From positions 1 through 37,081 of IMG/VR virus record IMGVR_UViG_3300031957_003827: 37,081 nucleotides of DNA, one strand, 5' to 3'. Source of the DNA: a virus. The translations under genes were made by a program, and so were the position numbers. Below the pieces are notes generated by a model, which was not told where the DNA came from, did no database searches, and saw nothing but the letters and a program-made list of their open reading frames with translations. This document shows, piece by piece, positions 1 through 6,906 of the stretch (within the stretch, counting starts at the first letter, position 1; every line of letters starts with the position of its first letter).

Positions 1-525
1 TCAAAAGAAAAGTGCCTCACGCATCATCGTGTCCGTGACACCAATATAGCTCTGCGTGGTCGCGATGCTGCTATGACCTAACACCTTGCTTACCACGGCT
101 ATGTTCACTTTGTTGTCCACCATACGAGTAGCCATAGCGCGGCGACCCGAATAGCAGCTACCCTGAACACCTGCCAGCCTGTAGATGCGGCGGATTGCTT
201 CGCTGATACCATTGGCAGTGAATGCTTCGCCAGCAGCATTGCGAAACACCCTGCCCGTCTGCCCACCCATATGCCCGGCGAGCGCCTCCTCAATCTCAGC
301 ATCGACGGGAAGTGACCGACCCTGCTTGCGTTTGGAATGACCGAGCGGAATGCGGAGTTCGCCTCCAACAAACCAGCCGGTTTCCATTCCCGCCATCTCC
401 ATGGGACGGAGGCCCAACTTCTTCGTCAACAGGATCATGAGCCGATACATTGCGGCCCGTTCCATCCCATCGGTATAAGCGAACAACTTCTCGAAATCGG
501 TGTTGCTGATGATCGGTGCGCGCAT
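1..525 (-). CDS. Tyrosine recombinase, catalytic domain only (integrase-like)
   Basis: The 174-residue protein matches the catalytic half of phage integrases and XerC/D-type recombinases. Visible active-site residues are Arg40 (in LGLRPMEM), a likely beta-hairpin Lys66/67, Arg128 in YSGRR, His151 in LGHSS and the nucleophile Tyr160 in TQSYIG. The first His of the usual HxxR box is Tyr125, a variation seen in the family. Typical phage integrases have 300-400 residues with an arm-binding and a core-binding domain; both are absent, so this resembles short invertase-type or orphan recombinases. AAGGAG at 534-539 lies 8 bases before the ATG. It is the leftmost of a group of leftward genes, as expected for an integration module. 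It could integrate the phage, perhaps with a separate DNA-binding partner, or invert or resolve DNA. Family assignment is firm; the biological role is inferred. Confidence 0.85.
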   Translation of the reverse strand: MRAPIISNTDFEKLFAYTDGMERAAMYRLMILLTKKLGLRPMEMAGMETGWFVGGELRIPLGHSKRKQGRSLPVDAEIEEALAGHMGGQTGRVFRNAAGEAFTANGISEAIRRIYRLAGVQGSCYSGRRAMATRMVDNKVNIAVVSKVLGHSSIATTQSYIGVTDTMMREALFF

Positions 526-568
526 TGCTGAACTCCTTGTTGTCCAGCTTTTGTGTAGTCACCTGATC

Positions 569-580
569 CCTGCGTCATCC
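569..580. repeat. 12-bp direct repeat, copy 1
   Basis: CCTGCGTCATCC lies just upstream of the recombinase gene and recurs in direct orientation at 2048-2059. An overlapping 11-base piece (GTCATCCTAAG) is shared between 2053-2063 and 8281-8291. The function is unknown; a recombinase or regulator site is possible, but chance cannot be excluded. Confidence 0.3.
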
Positions 581-621
581 AAAACCAGACCTGACAGTCA
601 GAAGAGCGACGAACAGTTGCG

Positions 622-1164
622 CTACCTACAGATCGGCGATTGCTGATTGAACTTGGGCCAGATCACGGTCGTCCCGCTCCGCACCATGGCGCAGTTGATT
701 TCGACCTGAGCCTCATTGCGGCAGATCGCGGTCACTCGTTTATAGCTGGTGCCGGTCTTCTGACATTGGAGCGTCTGGCCACTGGCCAACTCAGATAGCT
801 TGGCAGTAGCAGATGCGGCGCTCGCAGAAGGGCAAGGATGGCCGGGCGAGCATGTCTCGTCGCTCTCACGAGCAGCGACCGCATGGAGGCGAATTCGCGT
901 TCCGTCCGCGCAGCGCAGTGTATCGCCATCGGTGATGGAACTGACACGGCACGAAAAGTCGGATGCGAAACTGCCCTGACGGTCATTTGACATGGACGAC
1001 GAGGGCCAAAAGAACACAGTGAACCCAACGGCAACGACGAACACCACAGAAAGCAGGAGGACGACGGGATCATTATCCTGCCGTCCCCTACGCTTTCGCG
1101 TCTGCCCCATCTGCGCCCGGTGATGAGCATTCGCCCAATCACGATGTCCGCTATCCCGCTTCAT
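622..1164 (-). CDS. Membrane-anchored staphylococcal-nuclease-like (SNase fold) protein
   Basis: The 180-residue protein has a basic N-terminus, one membrane segment (about residues 34-53) and a C-terminal domain with thermonuclease landmarks. These are SITDGDTLRC (Asp79 and Asp81 of the calcium site), RIRLHAV (Arg92, equivalent to Arg35), Glu100 (equivalent to the general base Glu43) and YKRVTA (Arg143, equivalent to Arg87). The position equivalent to Asp40 is Ala97, so one metal ligand is missing, and the domain is short. Several cysteines (72, 85, 105, 111, 134, 148, 158, 179) suggest disulfides outside the cytoplasm. The orientation would place the domain in the periplasm. It may be a weak or altered nuclease acting on incoming DNA, or a binding protein. 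Upstream there is only a G-rich possible ribosome site. The fold is fairly sure; activity is uncertain. Confidence 0.65.
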   Translation of the reverse strand: MKRDSGHRDWANAHHRAQMGQTRKRRGRQDNDPVVLLLSVVFVVAVGFTVFFWPSSSMSNDRQGSFASDFSCRVSSITDGDTLRCADGTRIRLHAVAARESDETCSPGHPCPSASAASATAKLSELASGQTLQCQKTGTSYKRVTAICRNEAQVEINCAMVRSGTTVIWPKFNQQSPICR

Positions 1165-1207
1165 GGCCCCCGCTTAGCATGACCCGCTTAGGAGGGCGTT
1201 AACGGCA

Positions 1208-1471
1208 TCAGTGAGCCGTGGCCCTGAGATAGTCCCGTGCTTCTTCATAGGAAACGCCATAATCGCGCATCAGCAGTTGGACCTTACCCGGAGTCAGCTT
1301 ATCCGCACGAGCAGCGGCAGCGATATTCATGCGACCATCGCGCCATGCCATTTTCTGCACTGGAGTCTGGGTAGCCTGTCGGGCAGTCCATCCAAGACCA
1401 TTCATTCTGCTGTAAACGGTGGTAGTGTGCAGGAGTTCGCCCGACATAAGTTCGATCCATTCTGTGTTCAT
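1208..1471 (-). CDS. Small hypothetical DNA-binding-like protein
   Basis: This 87-residue protein has a very good ribosome site (AAGGAGG, then four bases, then ATG). Residues 20-40 (YSRMNGLGWTARQATQTPV) resemble the short helical repeat with the pattern R..GWS..EAL..P, which recurs in phage proteins beside HNH and AP2 nucleases and is thought to bind DNA. The C-terminal part (DYGVSYEEARDYLRA) resembles a three-helix UBA or helix-turn-helix unit. It sits between the recombinase/nuclease pair and the promoter-like gap to its right, reading leftward with them. A small hairpin (CCGCA, tetraloop, TGCGG at 1491-1504) lies in its leader. It could be an excision or directionality factor, or a regulator. 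No family is firmly recognised. Confidence 0.6.
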   Translation of the reverse strand: MNTEWIELMSGELLHTTTVYSRMNGLGWTARQATQTPVQKMAWRDGRMNIAAAARADKLTPGKVQLLMRDYGVSYEEARDYLRATAH

Positions 1472-1504
1472 AAAGCCTCCTTCAATAAGCCCGCATCAGT
1501 GCGG

Positions 1505-1917
1505 CTATGAACTCAGGCTGTCACAGTTTTGGAATCTGTCTACCAGAATCTGCATCTATCTCTCGTGTTAACTATCTATGCTGATGTTACCACCCGAAAG
1601 AAAAACGCATTTGGCAGATTCCACGGGATCGCAGGGCAAGCGGGATCGACCCCACACCGATCTAAAGTCTAGATCGTGCCGCCTTCAATTCTAGCGACTA
1701 AATATCGGGCAAGAAGGCAGCCGCATTTCTCCTTAAGGTCCGTTTGTCGCGGGATCGTCCAGGCCATTGCTGCGCTTCTCTGCCTCCTCCCGATGTTTGA
1801 ATACGAGGGGCTTGAAGCGTCAACGCGGGGCGGCTGATCCGTAAGGGAGCATAGCCCGTCTAAGCACATGGAATAGACACTGATGGCCGGGTGGCCCCGG
1901 CCATCTGCTTCGCGAGA
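1505..1917. other. Intergenic region, no convincing gene
   Basis: About 410 bases hold no gene I can support. A 66-codon leftward frame (1669-1869) has no ribosome site and an unremarkable composition. The part near 1550-1600 is relatively AT-rich and probably carries the leftward promoter for the genes at 1-1471, but no confident -35/-10 pair was identified. A lone TAAATA at 1699-1704 has no following gene or paired stem. Confidence 0.4.
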
Positions 1918-2007
1918 TTATTGCGTCGCGAGTAGCACAAGGCAAATAGCGAACGCGATAATCACCGATACCTCAACATAGGACCATGGGCGGAAGTTCT
2001 GAAACAT
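1918..2007 (-). CDS. 29-residue single-pass membrane peptide
   Basis: This small gene encodes MFQNFRPWSYVEV followed by a hydrophobic segment and ends in LLATQ. A strong ribosome site (GGAAGGAG, complement of 2016-2023) sits 8 bases before the ATG. The first 10 residues are polar or aromatic and the rest forms one membrane helix of about 18 residues. It lies at the divergence point between the leftward genes and the rightward gene at 2101. Small phage membrane peptides can act in exclusion, lysis timing or protease modulation; nothing in the sequence chooses between these. The strong ribosome site, clean membrane helix and correct stop support a real gene. Confidence 0.6.
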   Translation of the reverse strand: MFQNFRPWSYVEVSVIIAFAICLVLLATQ

Positions 2008-2047
2008 ACCTGCGTCTCCTTCCATAAGGATATGCAGCCATATGAGT

Positions 2048-2059
2048 CCTGCGTCATCC
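2048..2059. repeat. 12-bp direct repeat, copy 2
   Basis: CCTGCGTCATCC is identical to 569-580 and lies about 50 bases upstream of the rightward gene at 2101. The sequence running on from it (GTCATCCTAAG) reappears at 8281-8291. Confidence 0.3.
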
Positions 2060-2070
2060 TAAGACTTGGC

Positions 2071-2097
2071 TCCCTCTAAATATGCGGAATGGAGGGA
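2071..2097 (+). promoter_or_regulatory. TAAATA-hairpin leader element, copy 1
   Basis: TCCCTC (2071-2076) pairs with GAGGGA (2092-2097). TAAATA (2077-2082) directly follows the 5' arm. The 3' arm contains the GGAGGG ribosome site, and the ATG follows four bases later at 2101. The arrangement matches the other copies in the late genes. Confidence 0.65.
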
Positions 2098-2100
2098 CTT

Positions 2101-2511
2101 ATGACGACGAACCAGCCTGCACCTATCACACCCGAACAGATGGCTATTGCGGTTCAGGGCTTTGCTCAGGGTGATAAGATCAGCACCATCGCGGAGCAAA
2201 CCGGCCTGTCAGCTTATCGGGTTCGCGGCCTGCGGAAAAAGAAGGACGTCGCGGACGCCGTTGATCGGATGCGCCTGACCGACACGATCCCAACGCAGCT
2301 TACCGCGATCATGGGGATGATGAGCGCCCTATCTTCGTGGCTAGAGAACGCGGACTCACGGCTATCCGCGATTGAGGAGCAAACGCGCAAAGTCCGCGTC
2401 GCCATGCACCGCCTACAGGTGGAGAACAAAGACCTCCGCGAAACTCGACGCGATGCCCGAAAGCAACTCCGGGAGGCGAAGTCCGCTCTATGGAAAGCCC
2501 GTGGTTATTAA
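2101..2511 (+). CDS. Helix-turn-helix / coiled-coil protein, putative DNA-binding regulator
   Basis: The 136-residue protein starts MTTNQPAPITPEQ. Residues about 10-50 (AIAVQGFAQGDKISTIAEQT, then GLSAYRVRGLRKK) fit a homeodomain-like helix-turn-helix as in small terminase or resolvase proteins. The C-terminal half (about 70-130) is a long charged coiled coil (LSAIEEQTRKVRVAMHRLQ, then RETRRDARKQLREAKSAL), suggesting oligomerisation. The start at 2101 is preferred over the in-frame ATG at 2089, because GGAGGG overlaps the earlier codon and the leader hairpin ends four bases before 2101. It is the only gene outside the structural module with the TAAATA hairpin, so it may share or direct that regulation. 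It may be a regulator or a small-terminase-like protein. Confidence 0.65.
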   Translation: MTTNQPAPITPEQMAIAVQGFAQGDKISTIAEQTGLSAYRVRGLRKKKDVADAVDRMRLTDTIPTQLTAIMGMMSALSSWLENADSRLSAIEEQTRKVRVAMHRLQVENKDLRETRRDARKQLREAKSALWKARGY

Positions 2512-2591
2512 ACTCGTGCGCCCATCATAGCAGGATTGCACATCGCTCATTGGGCCTGATAGACCAGCTATCTTCGTGCAGGGGGGTATCG

Positions 2592-3548
2592 ATGAAGAAG
2601 TGGATTCTGATTGGCTTAGCGGCACTCGCTGTTCTTGGCGGGATATATTTCGGCTCTCCGTATCTAGCCTTCAACAGCTTTAAGGACGCTGCCTTGGAGG
2701 CCGACGCAGACAAGCTGGAAGCGAAGGTGGACTTCCCAGCAGTCCGCGAAAGCCTCAAATCCCAGATGAACGCCATGATGATGGCCAAACTCGAAAACGA
2801 CCCGACGATGAAGAACAATCCATTTTCGGGCTTGGGCGCGATGCTCATTCCTACGATGGTCGAGAAGGTGGTCGATTCATATGTGACGGCTGATGGAATT
2901 GCGGCATTGATGAGAGGCAAAAAGCCTAATGAGACCGCTGAGCGAGTTCCCACCCCTGACATCGAAGCCAGCGGGAGTTTCATCACATGGGATCGATTCC
3001 GATTCCGGCTTCAAAACAAAAAAACCGATCAGCAAGGACCATCACTTATTTTTGAGCGCAAAGGCTTCGCTTCATGGAAACTGGTCAAGATAGAGTTGCC
3101 TCCTGAATTGCTGAACAAAGATGAGACTTCAGGGACAGAGAGCATTGCCGCCGACACTGATAGGCCATCCGAACCAGCACCTGTTACTGATGATACCAAT
3201 GAGCCTTCATCTGCTGAACTCGGTGAACGGTTGGCTGCATTTGATACACCCATGACGGGGCAGTGCATGGTATCACTCAATGGGCAGGCCATCATGTCAG
3301 GGACTTGCAGCGGTAGGCGGCGCGCCAATGAAATTGTTGTTAGTTCAGAACACGATGGTTGCACTATAACCATTGATGCAGAAGGAAACACCGGAACCGC
3401 CACGCTGTATTCCTACCGCGACATCTGTTATTCGAATAAAGATACAGAGGAAATGATAGATAACGACATTAATTATGGCTCTGTTAAGCTCATCAATGGT
3501 TGCTGGATTGGGCGTGGCTTGAAGGCTTGCATAAAGCCTTCTTCTTAA
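2592..3548 (+). CDS. Secreted DUF2939-like protein with Cys-rich C-terminal domain
   Basis: The 318-residue protein starts MKKWILIGLAALAVLGG, a signal peptide or membrane anchor, after an AGGGGGG ribosome site. Residues about 24-130 match DUF2939-type proteins (YLAFNSFKDAALEADADKLE, then VDFPAVRESLKSQM). A low-complexity acidic linker around residues 175-215 joins a C-terminal domain of about 95 residues with six cysteines, starting near CMVSLNG and ending NGCWIGRGLKAC. This last domain resembles the C-terminus of the lipoprotein at 12725-13225, so the two appear paralogous. The start at 2592 rather than 2490 is chosen because of the signal sequence and ribosome site. It is probably exported and acts at the envelope. 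Function is unknown; a role in lysogenic conversion or exclusion is inferred from context. Confidence 0.7.
   Translation: MKKWILIGLAALAVLGGIYFGSPYLAFNSFKDAALEADADKLEAKVDFPAVRESLKSQMNAMMMAKLENDPTMKNNPFSGLGAMLIPTMVEKVVDSYVTADGIAALMRGKKPNETAERVPTPDIEASGSFITWDRFRFRLQNKKTDQQGPSLIFERKGFASWKLVKIELPPELLNKDETSGTESIAADTDRPSEPAPVTDDTNEPSSAELGERLAAFDTPMTGQCMVSLNGQAIMSGTCSGRRRANEIVVSSEHDGCTITIDAEGNTGTATLYSYRDICYSNKDTEEMIDNDINYGSVKLINGCWIGRGLKACIKPSS
3521..3546 (+). terminator. Rho-independent-like terminator overlapping the end of the DUF2939-like gene
   Basis: GAAGGCT (3521-3527) pairs perfectly with AGCCTTC (3535-3541) around a 7-base loop and is followed by TTCTT. It overlaps the last codons of the gene. 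The stem is short and the T tract imperfect, so efficiency is uncertain. Confidence 0.5.
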
Positions 3549-4195
3549 GGGCATTGCATGTGGGGCTGGTCGTCGGGACGGGAAGCTATCAGCCCCCATT
3601 TGTAAGCGATTAGTGTCTGGCTGAACTTAGCCCCAGATATTCGGCTGGCAGCCATTTTTACCCTGACCCAATCAACCAGAAAAGTGTCGTTTTCTCACCT
3701 TTTTCTGCCATTCTCTATCAGCCATGAGACCGCCCTGCCCCATCCGCTACCAGTCGTGGACAGCCTGCCCGTTGGACAACCCTGTTCAGGCGCTCTGTCC
3801 GCCCTGCTCGGGTAGTCGCTTTGCTACTCAACTGCGATATGCTCTACCTGTGTAGGATCAAAGAAGTATCTTTGGCGTTGACGAGATAAATCTACTGGTC
3901 CTGCCAGCAATCTTAACCAAGGTATGGACAATCTATGAAAACCATACCTTCTCCAGTCAGGTGTTGCCCTTTAGCAGTCTGATGTTAGCATGTGACTGTG
4001 GAGGTGTCAGTGGGATGAACCTGCCCGCAGGATACGGAAATCAGCAGTCAAGATCAAAGATCGGTTGACCTTTGGCGAGGGTGAAGAACCGAGGGGGTGC
4101 CCTACAGATGTCTGGTGGTGGGGTGAGGTTGCTCACGTTACCCACTACGACACACGATCCTCGATTTTGAGCCGGACCATATAGCCAACCCTTCT
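3549..4195. other. Non-coding region of about 650 bases
   Basis: No open frame here has a ribosome site or protein-like composition. The region is lower in GC than its surroundings in places. It contains a perfect 9-bp inverted repeat at 3919-3950 and smaller hairpins (CAAAGA/TCTTTG at 3859-3874 and GTGAG/CTCAC near 4130). It may hold promoters, an operator or a small RNA, or it may be a degenerated control region. No confident promoter was identified. Confidence 0.4.
3919..3950. repeat. Perfect 9-bp inverted repeat (operator or RNA hairpin candidate)
   Basis: AAGGTATGG (3919-3927) and CCATACCTT (3942-3950) are exact reverse complements separated by 14 bases. The arm centres are 23 bases apart, roughly two helical turns, which suits a dimeric repressor. 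It could also form an RNA hairpin. It lies in a gene-free stretch. Confidence 0.45.
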
Positions 4196-4216
4196 ATGCT
4201 TAGGTATGGCCGCGGC

Positions 4217-4744
4217 ATGAACGACGAACGTGCCGAACGGCTTGCCGCAATTGATCCCAAAAATCTCAAAAGCCTGATTGAGCGGATGCGCGCCACCAGT
4301 GACCATTCCAAGGCCGCGTTCACGCTACCTGAGTTGTTGGCAGAGCAACAGCGGCGCGAAAAGGTCGGCAGTTTTCCGACCATTGAGACGGCACAAAAGA
4401 TAATCGAGTTGGTGGCCGCCAGCGAGAGCGGCGTCACTACCTACCTTGATATTTGGGATGCGTTCCGGCCGGGTCAGCCGTGGGAAGCCCACAAGTCACG
4501 TCAGGAAGTGACCAACGCGCTGGATCGCGTCAACGCCTATTGTATCCGGCATGGCTTGCCGCTGCTCGTCACCCTCGTCGTCAACAAGCACCGTGGCAAG
4601 CTGACCGATGACGCGAAGGAAAATATCTTCAATTACGCAAAAGAGCGTAGCGTTGCCGTGGGCGAGGATCGGGATGCCTTCATTCTGGATCAGCAGGAGC
4701 GCGCAAGAGCGTTGACCTTGGCAGCTTTGCCAGTCGCGGATTAA
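4217..4744 (+). CDS. Hypothetical protein, winged-helix-like C-terminal region
   Basis: The 175-residue protein begins MNDERAERLAAIDPKNL (an in-frame ATG at 4196 is also possible); neither start has a good ribosome site. The middle (about residues 55-120: TAQKIIELVAASESGVTTYL, DIWDAFRP, then ALDRVNAYCIRHGLPLL and VTLVVNKHRGK) resembles a small winged-helix-like module with the pattern 'Y.dl...L..i...C...glPlL..LVVn', known from phage and restriction-associated proteins. The gene converges on the leftward nuclease-like gene with only 20 bases between them. The pair may be a defence or anti-defence unit, but this is inference. Confidence 0.55.
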   Translation: MNDERAERLAAIDPKNLKSLIERMRATSDHSKAAFTLPELLAEQQRREKVGSFPTIETAQKIIELVAASESGVTTYLDIWDAFRPGQPWEAHKSRQEVTNALDRVNAYCIRHGLPLLVTLVVNKHRGKLTDDAKENIFNYAKERSVAVGEDRDAFILDQQERARALTLAALPVAD

Positions 4745-4764
4745 TCTGATCGTCTCCTTTGAGT

Positions 4765-5184
4765 TCACCCTCCCGCTGCTTCCTCGCTTACTTCCTCCAG
4801 CGTCTCGAACTTGAACGGCTCCATGTCCTTGAGCATATGCTTGCTCAGGCGCGGACAGCTATATGCACCGCCGTCGATCCATGACGATGTGGCCGTGAAG
4901 CCGTAATCAGCAGCCATGCTTGCCAACTCATCATGGGGTGCCAGATACCAGTGACCGCGATCATGGAACGCGATCCATATGTCTCGGCTCAGATACTTTT
5001 TGTCGATCATCCAGCGCCCCTTTAGCTGGACTTTTCGCACGTCGCCGGTCTGCTCATTGTAGAGGATAAAATCTACGCCGCCGTCATAAACAGGCAAAAA
5101 AGCATTGAACCCCTTTGCCAGTGCAAGGCTTACAAGAGCATTGCGATTAATGACTTCGCGGATTTGAGATTTGTATCGGCTCAA
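4765..5184 (-). CDS. PD-(D/E)XK-like nuclease-fold protein
   Basis: The protein has 139 residues if it starts at the TTG at 5184, which has GGAGGA five bases upstream. A TTG at 5196 would give 143 residues but lacks a ribosome site. The N-terminal helix (IREVINRNALVSLALAKGFN) is followed by GGVDFILYNE, with Asp38, and VRKVQLKGRW, with Gln53-x-Lys55, fitting motifs II and III of the PD-(D/E)XK superfamily (D...QxK variant) as in Hjc-like and small PDDEXK proteins. Later strands (DIWIAFHDRGHWYLAPHDEL) match the usual 'W.....YliP...l' element of this group. It is probably DNA-binding or cleaving and encoded by a leftward accessory gene convergent with 4217-4744. Confidence 0.65.
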   Translation of the reverse strand: MSRYKSQIREVINRNALVSLALAKGFNAFLPVYDGGVDFILYNEQTGDVRKVQLKGRWMIDKKYLSRDIWIAFHDRGHWYLAPHDELASMAADYGFTATSSWIDGGAYSCPRLSKHMLKDMEPFKFETLEEVSEEAAGG

Positions 5185-5286
5185 TCCATCCTCCAATCTG
5201 TCGAGTAAGCCGCCATATTTTGACAGCCCCCATCATTTTCAGGCAGATACGCTCAGCGCAAGAAATTACCAACAGGGGGCTGTTGA

Positions 5287-6279
5287 ATGACGAACAAAAA
5301 TATAGCTTTAGCAGGCAGCGCGCTTGTCGCTCTGGGCCTATTTTTGCCGATAGCGACGCTGCCGGTGGTGGGCACCATGAATTTAATGGGTGGCGGCACG
5401 AACTGGTTCGCCCTCTCTGTGCTGGCTCTCGCCATCATCGCAGGCGCTTTGGCTTTTCGCGCGAACGAACGCGATGTGATTTTTCCCGGTGCGGCCATCG
5501 CAGTAATGCTGATCTACCGCTTCGGGATGCTACAATGGCATATTTCCGAGATGCGGAGCCAACTGGATGAACTAAAAGACAATCCATTCGCTGGCATCGC
5601 GGAAGCAGCTATGGGCGGAGTTCAACTTCAATGGGGCTGGCTGGTGCTGGCAGCAGGAGCGGCTGCCATCATCTATGCGGGTGTTCAGGCCCGAAAGGCG
5701 GAGGAGATTGGCGTCTTCGCACGTCCCGACAGCAACGCGACCAAGACAGCGGCTTTGTCCGCCGTTCTCATGTTGGCAGTGCTGGGCTATGAGATGGTCC
5801 TGATGGCGACGGCGATGACTAGTGACGGTGCCGCCCCACTTAGCTCAGATCCAACCTCCACGGCGGCGACCCCAGTTGACGCCCAGGCAGTGCAGGCCAG
5901 CCGCGAACAGGCCGAATACATCGCCAAATATCTCAAGGTCTATGATCTTCGCGCCCGCTATTTCGACAGTATGCTCGATGGCCGCGTTCCTGGCGTTGAA
6001 TTCAAGATCAAAAACAATGGCAATCGCACTCTCAACAAGGTCACTGTCCGCGTCGTTTTTCAGGATAAAGAGGGCCGTCCTATCGCCGAGGAAGAATACT
6101 ACCCTGTGCTCGTGACATCATCCGGCTTTGGGGACGATAACACACCGCTGCGGCCAAACTACATCTGGCAGCAAGAATCAGGTAAATTCTACTCTGCGAA
6201 GAAGGTGCCGAACGAATGGGAGCCGGGGCGCGCCACCGCTACCATTACCGAAATCGAGTTCGCAGACGCCGCAGAGTGA
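5287..6279 (+). CDS. Polytopic membrane protein with extracytoplasmic beta-domain
   Basis: The 330-residue protein has membrane segments at about residues 6-26, 38-57, 65-80, 112-131 and 152-173. An Ala/Thr/Ser-rich linker and a C-terminal domain of about 120 residues follow (VPGVEFKIKNNGNRTLNKVT, then VRVVFQDKEGRPIAEEEYYP), similar to FxLYD-type beta-sandwich domains. AGGGGGC lies 6 bases before the ATG. A strong hairpin terminator (6288-6320) separates it from the terminase genes, so it is a self-contained accessory unit. It probably sits in the inner membrane and could mediate superinfection exclusion or envelope change. No named family is recognised with confidence. Confidence 0.65.
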   Translation: MTNKNIALAGSALVALGLFLPIATLPVVGTMNLMGGGTNWFALSVLALAIIAGALAFRANERDVIFPGAAIAVMLIYRFGMLQWHISEMRSQLDELKDNPFAGIAEAAMGGVQLQWGWLVLAAGAAAIIYAGVQARKAEEIGVFARPDSNATKTAALSAVLMLAVLGYEMVLMATAMTSDGAAPLSSDPTSTAATPVDAQAVQASREQAEYIAKYLKVYDLRARYFDSMLDGRVPGVEFKIKNNGNRTLNKVTVRVVFQDKEGRPIAEEEYYPVLVTSSGFGDDNTPLRPNYIWQQESGKFYSAKKVPNEWEPGRATATITEIEFADAAE

Positions 6280-6287
6280 TCACTAGC

Positions 6288-6320
6288 CGGGGCGCTTTGA
6301 AGCGGCGGAAAAGCGCCCCG
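6288..6320 (+). terminator. Strong hairpin terminator between accessory and packaging genes
   Basis: CGGGGCGCTTT (6288-6298) pairs perfectly with AAAGCGCCCCG (6310-6320) around an 11-base loop. There is no long T tract, so it may act with Rho or as an insulating hairpin. It marks the boundary between the membrane-protein gene and the packaging module. Confidence 0.6.
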
Positions 6321-6345
6321 TCAACCTCATCACTATTCGTCGCTA

Positions 6346-6366
6346 GCCGGTCCAATAAATACCGGC
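6346..6366 (+). promoter_or_regulatory. TAAATA-hairpin leader element, copy 2 (small terminase)
   Basis: GCCGGT (6346-6351) pairs with ACCGGC (6361-6366) around a nine-base loop. TAAATA spans 6356-6361. The ATG (6367) follows the 3' arm with no gap, and no separate Shine-Dalgarno sequence is visible. Confidence 0.7.
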
Positions 6367-6906
6367 ATGGCAAAAAAGACAACACCGCCACCGCCGTCAC
6401 CTGAGCAGGTCGAAAAGCACTTTCAGGCTCAGCAGAAGAGCGTTTTCCAGAAGCCCTACTCCCGTGATCCCGGTGTCACGATCGTCAGCACGCAGGGCGA
6501 GGTTGCCCGTATCATTGATGCAGCCCGTGAGGGTGAGACGGTCCCCGCATTCAAGCTGCGAAATACCGACGAGATTCTGGCCGATCCGGTCGCCAGAACC
6601 AGCGATTTGCTCCGAAAAGCCCATCAGGGCATGGAGAAAGCGGACTTTGCTGCGCTCATCGGCTCTACGCTCGATCAACAATGCTATCTGGCCCTCTACG
6701 GCCAGATGTCGGATTACCAGCGCGCCCAGATATGGCAGCGCATCCACAAGCAGGCATTTGACGAGCAACAGGCCGCATTGGCTGAGGCGCATCGTCGTCA
6801 CCAGCTAGACCAGAAGAAGACCGACCAGCTTCTCAAGGCTCGTTCGCTACAGGAGCGTATCGCAGACGCCGCCGCCAAGCGCGGCAAGGTAATCGATGGC
6901 CAGTAA
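6367..6906 (+). CDS. Putative small terminase subunit (by position)
   Basis: The 179-residue protein has a Lys/Pro-rich start (MAKKTTPPPPSPEQ), a central mixed region and a highly charged helical C-terminus (about residues 115-179) likely to form coiled coils. It lies directly upstream of the large terminase and overlaps it by 11 bases, the standard place for the small terminase subunit that recognises viral DNA. No clear helix-turn-helix is visible, so the role rests on position. It has no Shine-Dalgarno sequence; its start codon abuts the leader hairpin. Confidence 0.55.
   Translation: MAKKTTPPPPSPEQVEKHFQAQQKSVFQKPYSRDPGVTIVSTQGEVARIIDAAREGETVPAFKLRNTDEILADPVARTSDLLRKAHQGMEKADFAALIGSTLDQQCYLALYGQMSDYQRAQIWQRIHKQAFDEQQAALAEAHRRHQLDQKKTDQLLKARSLQERIADAAAKRGKVIDGQ

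Noticed and set aside
1699-1704. Additional TAAATA on the + strand
   Set aside because: It has no convincing flanking inverted repeat and no rightward gene starting after it.
1669-1869. Leftward 66-codon open frame
   Set aside because: It has no ribosome site and no recognisable feature; it is probably chance.
4020-4150. Very short rightward frames after G-rich stretches in the non-coding region
   Set aside because: They are 17-20 codons with poorly spaced ribosome sites and no hydrophobic or other recognisable pattern.
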